Assembly (NCBI RefSeq): GCF_000685355.1
Contig: NZ_JHET01000008.1
Location: 178,260-242,259, forward strand
Source of the DNA: Microbacterium sp. CH12i
GTDB taxonomy: Bacteria > Actinomycetota > Actinomycetes > Actinomycetales > Microbacteriaceae
Direction: 5' to 3'
Length of the DNA stretch: 64,000 nt
Both the position numbers and the translations under genes were made by a program. Positions 45,901-53,982 of this stretch are shown in pieces (position 1 is the first letter of the stretch; the number at the start of each line of letters is the position of its first letter). Below the pieces are notes generated by a model. It saw only the letters and a list, made by a program, of their open reading frames with translations, ran no database searches and had not been told where the DNA came from.

Positions 45901-46045
45901 CGCCACCATCGTTGAGATCAACCTTGGTCGTCGGGTTGCCCTCATATGTGAAGGCCAGAGTGGCGATCGCCACCGCCGCCACTGTCACACTCGCCGCAGA
46001 CGCGATCGTCTTCGGTTTTGCGCGCAGCCATGTCAGCGCCTTCAT
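39935..46045 (-). CDS. Giant membrane-anchored surface protein with 11 Ig-like and 5 Fn3 domains
   Basis: 2036 residues from ATG 46045, chosen for the GGGGGG-rich ribosome site. A basic N-terminus and one hydrophobic segment (SVTVAAVAIATLAFTY) anchor it facing outward. Residues about 45-390 look like a beta-propeller-type region (ILVVDQGNATLTAVDP, LWVIPVRGLSG). Then eleven Ig/cadherin-like units, each beginning near PPVAEDD or NQAPYAV and containing VLDNDNDADGD-type acidic, probably Ca2+-binding turns. Five Fn3 domains follow (the first after PDVPGRPQVTS), then a Cys-containing C-terminal domain (SCNNGACLKY, QELSCYQG). It is the 'fn3' member of a PFNA-like cluster and first gene of the operon; likely an adhesin or ligand sensor. 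Confidence 0.88.
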   Translation of the reverse strand: MKALTWLRAKPKTIASAASVTVAAVAIATLAFTYEGNPTTKVDLNDGGVWITKSSALMVGHFNNESTLLDGGLRTSGENFDILQDAATILVVDQGNATLTAVDPARVSLADTTTIPGSAKVALGAQTAAVLDPASGDLWVIPVRGLSGFELQGSDPLVELGKNADVAVGQDGTVYALNGDKAEVVTIPVDNEGEALEPSTSSLGEIDTSIAATITVVGQTPVVLSPADSAVMTPGGFRTEIPEADSAVLQQASVATDAVTVATASNLISVPLDGGEPVMTSAGGQGTPAAPVSLLGCTYGAWAGSGKFVRECPSDASDVSAEIPGVEGNASLTFRVNRDVIILNDTVSGSAWLADESLQQVDNWNDLTPPEGETEDEEETTEETVETTLPVRTDTNTPPVAEDDNFGVRPGQTTALPVLDNDNDADGDVLVASLAAEQPAVGTVQPIYDGGSLQIAVDEKASGAASFTYAVNDGRGGEDTATVSLSVKDWDTNTAPKPKRTTTLAIETGGTVSYNVLPDWIDPEGDDIYLKDVLAAPGDEVEFTTDGQITYRATTSTQGRKEVGVTVADALGELTTGTLVLDVRPSGSTLPKTNADHVITRVGEQVTVAPLANDSSSGREQLRLTRVNGDETPGGTIVPDYPNKTFTFSAPTKGVYYVLYEVAAGPNGVQGIVRVDVTDASDQDLPPVAVRDVALLPTGGEVLLGVLNNDTDPAGGILVIQSVTVEPGSGISVSVLNHETLRIGDQGSLDEQARITYRISNGSKTAEGEVVVIPIPAPSKILPPVTIPDQAVVRVNDVVTIPVLDNDTSPIGDALTLQPELIEPFVDPEDGEIFVSQDAVRFKAGSEAKTVYATYEVSDTRGNKVGGYITIQILPVQDDNAAPRPQDITSRVLSGNTANIAVPLDNIDADGDSVELIGLASNPTKGRVAEVAQNYFVYEAYADSAGVDTFSYRVRDRLGKEGTATIRVGIAGAEDVNQAPYAVKDSVVVRPGREVAVPVMLNDSDPEGDKIALVKDALVLPDGGELEARVSGDRVLVQAPDHAAETSLQYTISDARGATAEAVLQITVDENVPLIAPIARDDRLRPTDLADGELTADIDILANDEDPDGTTDALNVTVGTGGTRLEDGKVRVKVGEEMQLIRYTLTDRDDLATSAFIFVPALGDMRPYTTWTKPVEVVSGETKALPLAEYVSAAGGGDVVITEHSKVSAAHADGSDLVKDASTLTYTSAAGYFGEDAITFEVTDGTGPDDPDGRKATLTIPVTVLPPSNQQPTFTRGELNVAAGEPATTLDLAALTNDPDPGDAGKHTYKLVGRAGDGMSARIDGSTLSVEAASNAKKGTAATLTISVSDGETEPIEGAVIVRVAASTRSLATANTDTIDQADQGKTISVPVLSNDVNPFPETPLELVSVATETGDGTAAIKGDQISVTPGAKFVGTLVVRYTIEDATTDVDRHVSGRVVVTVQGVPDVPGRPQVTSVQDRSVVVSFSAPSNNGAEITQYTVSSTSGSAYSKKCASTTCTLDGLTNNVEYTFSVVATNRVGDSEPSAASEIARPDARPDTPTPPTLVFGDKSLKVAWKTPTTPGSPVESYTLQISPAPPSGITEKTGVTGNAMTWEGLENGTSYQVRVQAHNRAPDPSTFSGWSLAMVPAGPPMQPSAPTTAELAPVGSQAQMQVNWVAPNNNGDAISHYALQVMRGGTTVTTIDVPSGQTSQAVVVDTSESGYTYIVRAENKAGWGAWSPASTERRGALRPDAPATPTITAGDGAITITSSYTLNADQRNGARDSEISYQYRLNSSGNWQALSSTTIGGLSNGAGYNLQIRALSNTGDGSYTGVESAPSNSVTPYGIPPQPSASAAKNGAQAITLRWSNNGNNGAAIDTTQINVRGPGGGWGGWETVSASGSRNVGNGYSQNYAIQVRVHNAAGWSSVAEASATTDAPPAPKVWVSKGGFGASCNNGACLKYTVNWENLSIGNAQVWCNSDDNTHIAGHAYTVNFNGTGSQELSCYQGQDNVNVWVDIVGWGTDVDTEKRYWAIP

Positions 46046-46167
46046 GACCGGTTCCCCCCTGGTCGTTCGTATAGATCGCACCGCTCATCCCGTTCAGATG
46101 GCACGAGGCACCCGGATATCCTAACTGGCTCACATGGATGCGCCGAAGGGGAGAACTGCCCACGTGG

Positions 46168-46737
46168 TCAGTGCGCGCGCCAGCATCCTTCGATGTGGTC
46201 GTCGACCATGCCGCCGGACTGCATCAACGCATACATGGTCGTTGCCCCCACAAAACGAAACCCCCGTGCGCGCAACGCCTTGCTCATGGCTGTCGATTCG
46301 GCCGTCACCGCCGGAACTTCGGCAAACGACCGTGGACGGATGCCGACGGGCGGCGCGAACGACCACATGAAGTTGTCCAACTCTCCCGACTCCATCTCGG
46401 TGACCAGCCGGGCGTTGCCGATCGTCGCGAGAATCTTCGCGCGGTTGCGGATGATCCCGGCATCCGTCATCAGTCGCTCGACGTCATCATCGCCGAACCC
46501 GGCGACCTTCGCGGGATCGAACCCCTCGAAGACCTCGCGGAATCGCGGTCGCTTGCGCAGAATCGTGATCCAGCTCAGGCCAGCTTGGAAGCCTTCCAAC
46601 GACAGCTTCTCGAAGAGCGCACGATCGCCGTGCAGCGGCACGCCCCACTCCTCATCGTGGTAGCGGATGTACTCGCCATCCGTTCCAACCCACGCGCAAC
46701 GTGCGCGTCCGTCATCCGCGGTGAGAAGAGAGCTCAT
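46168..46737 (-). CDS. tag: DNA-3-methyladenine glycosylase I
   Basis: Base-excision repair enzyme removing 3-methyladenine; 189 residues, the normal size. Shows RCAWVGTDGEYIRYHDEEWG (the zinc-binding Cys and the His/Glu pocket), LFEKLSLEGFQAGLSW, VGATTMYALMQSGGMVDDH and a C-terminal His/Cys pair (HIEGCWRAH) that completes the zinc site. Located just upstream of the operon on the same strand but unrelated in function. Confidence 0.95.
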   Translation of the reverse strand: MSSLLTADDGRARCAWVGTDGEYIRYHDEEWGVPLHGDRALFEKLSLEGFQAGLSWITILRKRPRFREVFEGFDPAKVAGFGDDDVERLMTDAGIIRNRAKILATIGNARLVTEMESGELDNFMWSFAPPVGIRPRSFAEVPAVTAESTAMSKALRARGFRFVGATTMYALMQSGGMVDDHIEGCWRAH

Positions 46738-46765
46738 GCCTACAGCGTAAACAATGCCGCCGACG

Positions 46766-48835
46766 CTACTTCTTGGCGGCCTTCTTCAGAGCCTTCTCTG
46801 AGATGGGCGCCTCACCGGACGCGGCGAGCGCAGCGTAGTACGCGCGCGCCTCGTCCTGTCGCTGCTGCTCGATGCCACTCGCGAGGGGTGCGCGCACATG
46901 CTCAGGCTCGTAACCGAAAGCGTTGACGAGATCGAGTGCGTGCGGACGAAGCCGCAGGCACAAGCGGTCGATGTAGCTCGACACGACCGCGGCACGCTGA
47001 GTCGACAAACGACCGTTGATGATGTGCCAGGCGAGGTGTTTCTCGATGAGCTGCAGTCCGAACAGGTCGCGCAGCCAGGTCAGCACCTTCTTCGTGTCGC
47101 CGCCTTCCGGGATGCTGTTGACCGCATCGGTGAACGCCTCCCACTGCAGCAACTCGCCGTGCGCACGGGCAACTTCAATGAGGTCGGCCTGATTCTCGTT
47201 GAAGAGCTTCTCGCCCAGCACCTTGTCTTTGCCGGCGTGACGCAGGTTGCCGGCGATGTCGGCCACCATCTGCTGCACACGATCAGCGAGCAGCTCGTGC
47301 TGCTGCTCTGCGCGCAGACCGTTTTCAACAGAACGCGCGGTCGAACCGAAGTCGGCGACAGTCTGGCCGAAGCGACGAAGCCCCGCGCCGTGGAAAGCCT
47401 TACCCGCAGTCTGGCCAAGTGCGAACGCGGCGAGCGCCTTCGCATCCTTGTCTTTGAACTGCTTCGCAAAGTCGGTGAGCAGACGCTTGCCAACCAGCTG
47501 AAGAAGGATGTTGTTGTCACCCTCGAACGTGGCGTAGACGTCGAAGTCTGCGCGAAGCCCCACCAGGCGATTCTCAAACATGTAGCCGGCACCGCCGCAG
47601 GCTTCACGTGCCTCCTGCAACGTGTCGAGCGCATGCCACGTCGACAGCGGCTTGAGCGCCGCGGCAAGAGTCTCGAGGTCTTCGCGATCATCCGGAGTAT
47701 CGGTGCGACCAGAGAAAACGCCATCGAACTTCTGCAGGAACTCGTCGTGCGCGAAGATCTGCGCATACGTCGTCGCCAAGCGCGGCAGCAGTCGGCGCTG
47801 GTGCTTGCCGTAATCGAGCAGCACGACCTCCTGCCCGTCCGCACCGTCGAACTGGCGGCGCTCGGTGGCATAGGTGATCGCGATGTGCAGGCCAAGCGCA
47901 GACGCCCACGACGCAGCACCGTCGAGCGAGACGCGCCCCTGCACGAGGGTGCCGAGCATCGTGAAGAACCGGCGTCCTGGGCTGTCGATCGGGCTCGTGT
48001 AGCTGCCATCGACCGCGACATCGCCGTACTTATTCAGCAGGTTGGTGCGCGGAACACGAACGTGGTCGAACGAAAGACGCCCGTTGTCGATGCCGTTGAG
48101 GCCGCCCTTCAGACCGTCATCCTCGCGGGTGATGCCGGGAAGGTCATTGCCGTCTTCGCCGCGCAACGGCACATAGAAGCAGTGCACGCCGTGGCTCACA
48201 CCGTTCGTGATGAGCTGCGCGAATACCGTCGCCGCAATCCCATGCACCGCGGCGTTGCCGAGGTACTCCTTGGTCGCTGCCCTGAACGGCGTATTGATCA
48301 CGAACTCTTCGGCCTCGGGATCGTAGGTTGCTGTGGTTCCGGCGGAGGCGACGTCAGAGCCGTGTCCGATCTCGGTCATGGCAAACGCGCCGGGGATCGA
48401 GAGATCCATGGCCCCGGGGAGCCACTTCCTGTGGTGCTCGGCGGTGCCAAGCTGGTGGATGGCTGAACCGAACAGCCCCCACTGCACGCCCGCCTTGATC
48501 TGCAGGCTGGGATCGGCTGCGAAGAGCTCTTCGAACGCGGTGATGTTCGCACCGTTGGTCTCTTCGCCCCCGAATTCTTTGGGGAACGCGCGGTGCACGG
48601 CCTTCTTTTCCACCAGGAGGTGCATCTGGCTGAGCACACGCTCACGGTGCTCGTCCTTGCCGAGTGAGTCATCCCGCCAGAACGCGGAGTCTTTGATCAT
48701 CTCGCGAGCGGTGCGGCGGGTGTCGGCCCAGGTACCGAATAACAGGTCGGTGACGCGCGCGACGTCGATACGGGTAGCGCCGTCAGCGGCGGATACCTCG
48801 GAAGGCGTGGATGTGCGGGCGGCAACGTCGACCAT
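46766..48835 (-). CDS. Acyl-CoA oxidase/dehydrogenase family protein
   Basis: About 689 residues, the size of acyl-CoA oxidases rather than short dehydrogenases. FAD and substrate signatures: FAMTEIGHGSDVASAGTTAT and EFVINTPFRAATKEYLGNAA, then VPLRGEDGNDLPG and a C-terminal half with EACGGAGYMFENRLVGLRAD and FEGDNNILLQLVGKRLL. ATG 48835 (MVDVAARTSTPSEVSA) is favoured because GGGAA lies five bases upstream; ATG 48847 and a longer frame to 48994 are alternatives. Catalyses the first step of beta-oxidation. C-terminus is Lys-rich (KALKKAAKK). Confidence 0.9.
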   Translation of the reverse strand: MVDVAARTSTPSEVSAADGATRIDVARVTDLLFGTWADTRRTAREMIKDSAFWRDDSLGKDEHRERVLSQMHLLVEKKAVHRAFPKEFGGEETNGANITAFEELFAADPSLQIKAGVQWGLFGSAIHQLGTAEHHRKWLPGAMDLSIPGAFAMTEIGHGSDVASAGTTATYDPEAEEFVINTPFRAATKEYLGNAAVHGIAATVFAQLITNGVSHGVHCFYVPLRGEDGNDLPGITREDDGLKGGLNGIDNGRLSFDHVRVPRTNLLNKYGDVAVDGSYTSPIDSPGRRFFTMLGTLVQGRVSLDGAASWASALGLHIAITYATERRQFDGADGQEVVLLDYGKHQRRLLPRLATTYAQIFAHDEFLQKFDGVFSGRTDTPDDREDLETLAAALKPLSTWHALDTLQEAREACGGAGYMFENRLVGLRADFDVYATFEGDNNILLQLVGKRLLTDFAKQFKDKDAKALAAFALGQTAGKAFHGAGLRRFGQTVADFGSTARSVENGLRAEQQHELLADRVQQMVADIAGNLRHAGKDKVLGEKLFNENQADLIEVARAHGELLQWEAFTDAVNSIPEGGDTKKVLTWLRDLFGLQLIEKHLAWHIINGRLSTQRAAVVSSYIDRLCLRLRPHALDLVNAFGYEPEHVRAPLASGIEQQRQDEARAYYAALAASGEAPISEKALKKAAKK

Positions 48836-49120
48836 GAAGATTCCCATCAGAGAGAAGTAAGGATGCTTCGATCGTAGGACTCCTCCAATGCGGTAGCGAG
48901 TGACATGTGCGCTTCCTCCAATCTGATCGAAGGGCACGACCGGGTGCGATTGTCGCCTCACTACAGGTCTGCCGTTCTCAGGGCACTTTCCCACGTCGGA
49001 GCGGTGACTTCCTGAGTCTGAATGATGGGAGGAGGAACGTGTCGGATTCAGAGTCAGATGGCCGACGCGTCCCTCCTTTCAACGTCTCATTGGGGAGCGC
49101 GGCAGGCATACTCTGGAACG
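48836..49120. other. Intergenic region between acyl-CoA oxidase and Ohr-like gene
   Basis: About 285 bp between divergently transcribed genes. I see no convincing coding sequence, repeat or hairpin; presumably it holds the two promoters. Confidence 0.4.
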
Positions 49121-49537
49121 ATGAGCCTGAAGTATCAGACCGAGGCGGTCAACCGCGATGGCAGCACTGGCACGAGCGCGGTGCGCGACGGAATCGCTGT
49201 GGCAGTATCGTCGCCGCTCAACCCCGATCGTGATGTATCAGCGACCAACCCAGAGCAACTGCTGGCCCTGGCCTGGGCGACCTGCCTGAACGCCACCGCG
49301 CGCACAGTCGTCGAGAATAAGCACCGTACGTCCGTCCGCGTCGAGGTCGAGTTGCACGACGCGAACCCCGGGCCCGGTTACGAGTTCCACGTCGACGCGT
49401 ATCTCTCGGTCGAGGGAGCGGATGCTGCCGAAACCGAGCGCGCGCTCGCCGCAGCCCACGCGCGTTGCCCGGTGTCGAAACTGCTCAGCAGCGCTGCGAC
49501 CGTGCGCGTGCACGCCGAGAGCTACCAGGGCGCCTAA
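49121..49537 (+). CDS. OsmC/Ohr-family organic hydroperoxide resistance protein
   Basis: 138 residues from ATG 49121 (MSLKYQTEAVNRDGSTG). The two catalytic cysteines are present, in LAWATCLNATA and HARCPVSKLL, with NPEQLLALAW before the first. These thiol peroxidases reduce organic hydroperoxides using dihydrolipoamide or a similar reductant. An upstream frame exists but is unlike the family. Convergent with recQ, 17 bp between stops. Confidence 0.9.
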   Translation: MSLKYQTEAVNRDGSTGTSAVRDGIAVAVSSPLNPDRDVSATNPEQLLALAWATCLNATARTVVENKHRTSVRVEVELHDANPGPGYEFHVDAYLSVEGADAAETERALAAAHARCPVSKLLSSAATVRVHAESYQGA

Positions 49538-49554
49538 GAACGGCTTACGGCCAA

Positions 49555-51590
49555 TCAGTTCGCGGCGACGACCGCGAGTACCGCGTCGCCGTAGGCCTCA
49601 CGCTTCTTCTCTCCGATGCCGGTAATCCCGTCGAGGTCGTTCAGGGATGCCGGGCGCGCTTCGGCGAGCGCGCGCAGCGTCGCATCACCAAAGACGATGT
49701 ACGCCGGCTTGCCGATCTCTTTGGCTGTCCCGGCACGCCACACTCGCAGCGCCTCGAAGAGCGAGCGGTCACCTTCGGCCACGGCATCCGACGCTGCGGA
49801 AGTCTTGCGTGCACGACTCGCGCTGACGCGGCCCATGGTGTCTTTTCGCAGCGGAACTGAGGTCTCGCCACTCAGCACACCGCTCGCAGCTTCGCCGGGC
49901 GCGAGGGTGCCGTAGTCGCCCTGGGCGACGAGGATGCCACGGGCCAGCAGCTGTCGAACGACACTGCGCCAGTCCTGATCGGAGAGGTCAGCGCCGATGC
50001 CGTAGGTCGCAAGGCCGTCGTGCTTCTGCTGACGGATGCGGTCATTCGAGGAGCCGCGCAGGATGTCGATGAGGTGTCCGGCGCCGAAGGCCTGGTTTCG
50101 CTCGCGCTTGAGTCGCACGATGGTCGAGAGTAGCTTCTGCGCCGGCACGAGGCCGTCGAAGGTCTCGGGCTTCTCGAGGCAGGTGTCGCAGTTGCCACAG
50201 GGGCCCGAGTCCTGACCGAAGTAGTTCAGCAGGTTCTGACGTCGACACTCGACGGTCTCGCTCAGCGCGAGCATGGCGTCGAGGTGCTGTCCCATCCGCA
50301 TCTTGAAAGTACGGTCGCCGGGACTCTGGTCGATGAGTCGGCGCTGCTGCACGACGTCACCGAGGCCGTAAGCCATCCATCCGATTGCCGGTTCGCCGTC
50401 GCGACCGGCGCGACCGGTCTCTTGGTAGTAGCCCTCGACCGATTTCGGTAGGTCGATGTGTGCCACGAAGCGGACGTCTGGCTTGTCGATGCCCATGCCG
50501 AACGCGATCGTCGCGACCATCACGACACCGTCTTCGCGGAGGAAGCGCGACTGGTTGGACGCGCGCACTTCGGCGGGAAGACCCGCGTGGTACGGCAGGG
50601 CGTCAAACCCCTGAGCGGCAAGATATGTCGCCGTCTGCTCGACCGATTTGCGACTCAGCGCATAGACGATGCCCGCGGAGTTCTCGGGCTGAGACCTGAT
50701 GAACGACACCAGCTGCTTGCGCGGGTCGACCTTCGGCACAATCCGGTACTGGATGTTCGGCCGGTCAAAGCTCGCGACAAAGTGTTTCGCGTCGTCGAGC
50801 TGCAGCCGATCCGTGAGCTCTTTGTGAGTCGCGTGGGTTGCCGTCGCGGTGAGCGCCATGCGCGGAACACCGGGGAATCGCTCACCCAGGTCGCCGAGCG
50901 CGAGGTAGTCGGGGCGGAAATCATGGCCCCACTGCGACACACAGTGCGCCTCATCGATCGCAATGACGCTGAGCACGCCGCGCTGGAGCAGCGCCGTCGT
51001 CTGGCGGTTCGACAGTCGCTCTGGTGCGACGTAGATGAGGTCAAGCTCACCAGCAATGTACGCGCGCTCGACCTCGGCACGTTCGGCCACAGCCTGGGTG
51101 GAGTTCAGGTACGCCGCGTTCACGCCGTTGGCGCGCAGCGCATCGACCTGGTCGTGCATCAGGGCGATGAGCGGGCTGATCACGAGCCCGGTGCCCTCCC
51201 GAACGAGCGCAGGCACCTGATAGGTGACGCTCTTGCCCGCGCCGGTCGGCATCAGTACGACAGCATCCCCGCCGCCGACCACCTGATCGATGACCGCCGC
51301 CTGGTCGCCGCGGAATTCTTCGTACCCAAAGACGGTATGCAGCGCCTCGCCCGCGGTCGAGTACCGCGAGGGCGTCGCCTTGCGTTCGGTGGATGCCGTG
51401 GGCATCGTCCGTACGGCCGTTGCAGGCCCCGGGCCCCAATCGAGAGGCGGCTCGTAGCCGGCGCCTGTGGCTCCCAGTCCATCGGCTCGGGCGGTGGCGC
51501 GTCATCCCACGGCTCATAGCCGTCGGCAGGCTCGGGTGCTCTGTCATCCCACGGCAGATCCTCGTACGGGTCACGGGGTGTCTGCGGCAT
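49555..51590 (-). pseudogene. recQ: ATP-dependent DNA helicase RecQ with N-terminal extension, frameshifted near the start
   Basis: 3'-5' DNA helicase. The helicase core from base 51405 is intact over 616 residues: MPTGAGKSVTYQVP, VISPLIALMHDQ, IDEAHCVSQWGHDFRPDY, TATAT, GRAGRDGEP, a zinc site with CRRQNLLNYFGQ and CGNCDTC, a winged helix, and a C-terminal HRDC-like domain (RALAEARPASLNDLDGITGI). Upstream, an acidic Pro/Trp-rich extension starts MPQTPRDPYEDLPWDDRAPE at ATG 51590; adding one base near 51460 joins it in frame (WEPQAPGYEPPLDWGPG) to the core. If the extension is not used, an ATG at 51405 gives a complete RecQ. Confidence 0.85.
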
Positions 51591-51693
51591 CCCTCCAGCG
51601 TAACGACCCGCGCCGACACCGTCGGCCGAATTCCACAGGCCGCCCACTCTGTGGGTGTGCTGTCCTATGGTGAGAGCAATCGAAGGAGCAGCC

Positions 51694-52020
51694 ATGACCG
51701 ACGACATCACCGTCACCCGCAATGACGAAGCCTCGCGGTACGAGATTCATTTCGACGAGACCCTGGCCGGGTTCGCCCAGTTCGAGCGACGCCCTGGCGA
51801 GATTCTCTTCACGCACACCGAGGTCGATCCGGCATTCCAGGGCAAGGGACTGGCGGCAGTTCTCGCGGCCGACGCACTGGCAGATGCCGCGGCATCAGGC
51901 GACACGATCGTGCCGTATTGCCCGTACATCGCCCGCTACCTGAAGCGCAACGAGTTGGCGGGGGCGAAGGTCCGCTGGCCGCAGCTTCCCGACGATCCGG
52001 CTGACGCGGCGAGCGCATGA
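51694..52020 (+). CDS. Small GNAT-family N-acetyltransferase (YidJ/NATD1-like)
   Basis: 108 residues from ATG 51694, with AAGGAG seven bases upstream; the frame extends to 51655 without support. The short GNAT core is clear: AGFAQFERRPGEILFTHTEV, the acetyl-CoA loop DPAFQGKGLAAVLAADAL and IVPYCPYIARYLKRN. Members acetylate small molecules or protein termini; substrate unknown. Its stop overlaps the pirin start by four bases. Confidence 0.92.
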   Translation: MTDDITVTRNDEASRYEIHFDETLAGFAQFERRPGEILFTHTEVDPAFQGKGLAAVLAADALADAAASGDTIVPYCPYIARYLKRNELAGAKVRWPQLPDDPADAASA

Positions 52021-52949
52021 CGATCGGGCAGCGCGCCATTTCGCTTGAGCCTCGTGAGGTTCCGCTCGGCGGAGTGCGCGGGATGAGCGTGCTGCGAACC
52101 CTGCCGAATCGTGACCTGCCGACGGTGGGAGCGTGGTGCTTCCTTGACCGCTTCGGACCTGATGAGGTGCGCATGCGCGTCGAACCGCACCCGCATATCG
52201 GGCTGCAGACGGTCACCTGGCCGCTCGTCGGCGAACAGCGCCACCGTGACTCACTCGATAGCGACGTCGCGTTGAGGCGCGGTCAGCTGAATCTGATGAC
52301 TGCGGGCAATGGCATCTCGCATTCTGAGTACTCGGTCGGTGAAGACGCGCTCCCCCTCGATGCGTTGCAGTTCTGGGTTGTCTTGCCTGAATCGGCACGA
52401 CATGGGGCCGGCGGGTTCGAGCAGCACACATCACTGCCGGTCGTGGCGCTGCCGGCCGACGATGGTCCGGATGCCGCCGCCACGGTGGTGCTCGGCGAGT
52501 TCGCCGGGGTGCGTTCCCCCGCAACCGTGCACACGCCCATTGTCGGTGCGGAGATCTCGCTGCCCGCCGGTGCCCGTGTCGCGCTTCCCCTGAACCCGGC
52601 GTGGGAGCATGCCGTGGTGCTCGTCGAAGGCGATGTGACGGTTGATGACCGCACCGTCGCGCAGAACGAAATGCTGTACCTCGGGGACTCACGCTCTTCG
52701 ATGACCGTGTCGAGCGTCGAGGGCGGACTTCTCTTCGTCCTCGGCGGTGAGCCGTTCGAAGAAGATCTCATCATGTGGTGGAACTTCGCCGCGCGCACCC
52801 ACGATGAGATCGCGCAGGCGCGTCATGACTGGGAGACGCCGGATGCCGCATCCGCCCGATTCGGCCACGTCGTGACCCACGGCGCCGAGCGAATCCCCGC
52901 TCCCGAGCTTCCGAACGTGACGCTGAAGCCGCGCCGCCGGCGCATCTGA
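52017..52949 (+). CDS. Pirin family protein
   Basis: 310 residues, a bicupin. N-terminal cupin has the metal ligands HPHIGLQTVTWPL (His-x-His) and the later GNGISHSEYS with His and Glu; the C-terminal cupin follows around AWEHAVVLVEGDV and MLYLGDSRSS. Pirins include quercetin dioxygenases and redox regulators; the exact activity here is unknown. Start overlaps the acetyltransferase stop (ATGA), so the pair is co-translated. Confidence 0.93.
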   Translation: MTIGQRAISLEPREVPLGGVRGMSVLRTLPNRDLPTVGAWCFLDRFGPDEVRMRVEPHPHIGLQTVTWPLVGEQRHRDSLDSDVALRRGQLNLMTAGNGISHSEYSVGEDALPLDALQFWVVLPESARHGAGGFEQHTSLPVVALPADDGPDAAATVVLGEFAGVRSPATVHTPIVGAEISLPAGARVALPLNPAWEHAVVLVEGDVTVDDRTVAQNEMLYLGDSRSSMTVSSVEGGLLFVLGGEPFEEDLIMWWNFAARTHDEIAQARHDWETPDAASARFGHVVTHGAERIPAPELPNVTLKPRRRRI

Positions 52950-53006
52950 GCGCTCGGTAGACGCAGTCCTCCCGATTGGCACCGCTTCCGGCTACTCGAG
53001 ATGCGG

Positions 53007-53910
53007 TCACTTGGTGAGACTCGTCGCGATGGCCTTGATCGCTGACAACACGATCTTCACGTTGGAGCGCTCTCGCGTTTCGGGTCGAGTGAGGCAGTCG
53101 ATATATCGACCGAGTCCGGGGTTCACGAGTGGGCGCAGAACGAGGTCGGGATGGTCTCGAAGATCGGTCGTGTAGCGGGGCATAAGCGCTACGCATCCGC
53201 TGGCAGCGACAACGGCGGCGGCAACGCGGAACTCGTTGATTCGGTGGGCGATGCGTGCCTCATTCCCGCCGATGCTGGCAATCATGGTGATGGCATGCGA
53301 TAGCGGGAACCCGTCCTGCACTGCCACCCATCTTTCGTCGACGAGATCTGCTGCTTCAATCGAGGTCTTTGCGGCCAGAACGTGATCGCGGCGGAGGGCG
53401 AGATCCAGGGGCTCAAAAAGGAGCGGCTCGACATGCACCGATCCCGGCCATGGCGGGCTACCCACAAGCCTGTGCGCCAAGACGAGATCGTGGTCGGAAG
53501 TGAGCTGTGGAAAGCGCTCCTGGGAGACGTCGAAATCGCTGAGCATGACATCAGGCTGGCCACGGACATCTAACGCCGCGATGAGAGGACCGAAGACTGC
53601 CAGGCCACCACTGTGGAACGCCGCCACCGACACTGCACCCGTTTGATCTTCCTGGAAGCGCGTCACTGCGTGCTCGGCTCTTTTGAGCGCAACTTCGACG
53701 TCGATCGCGGCCACAGCCAAGGCGTGCCCCGCCTGGGTCGAGCGCGGTGCGCCGGCCCTCCTTGAACGTCAGTGGCACCGCTGAATGCCTTTGCAACGCA
53801 CTGATCTGCTGCGAGATCGACGACGGCGTGACGTGCAAGGCAGCCGCTACGGCGGCGATGCTGCCTCTGTCGCCTAGCTCCCTTAGCGCGCGCAGTTGAC
53901 CGAGTTCCAT
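53007..53910 (-). pseudogene. LysR-family transcriptional regulator, frameshifted
   Basis: About 300 residues when repaired. ATG 53910 starts MELGQLRALRELGDRGSIAA followed by the HTH core VAAALHVTPSSISQQISALQ. Near base 53739 the frame breaks inside the end of the wHTH; removing one base gives RRTALTQAGHALAVAAIDVE, and the effector-binding domain (GAVSVAAFHSGGLAVFGPLI ... CVALMPRY) runs to 53007. Divergent from an EamA exporter gene, the usual arrangement for LysR regulation of the adjacent gene. Probably a functional regulator with a base-calling error. Confidence 0.85.
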
Positions 53911-53982
53911 AAGTTCAAACTAATCTATTGGTCACAAAACTGCTCTCTTGTCTTATGCAACGCTGATCTGGACGATGGAGGA
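53911..53982. promoter_or_regulatory. Divergent promoter region of the lysR and eamA genes
   Basis: The 70-bp gap between the divergent starts is clearly AT-richer than its surroundings (TTCAAACTAATCTATTGGTC). It must hold both promoters and probably the LysR operator; I see T-N11-A half-sites but no single convincing one. Confidence 0.4.

Noticed and set aside
46898..48466. 522-residue open frame on the plus strand
   Set aside because: Antisense shadow of the acyl-CoA oxidase gene; composition is Arg/Val/Leu-biased and no domain is visible.
53896..53982. TTG start giving a 348-residue EamA protein
   Set aside because: It would begin inside the divergent lysR start, and the extra residues are polar and unlike the family.
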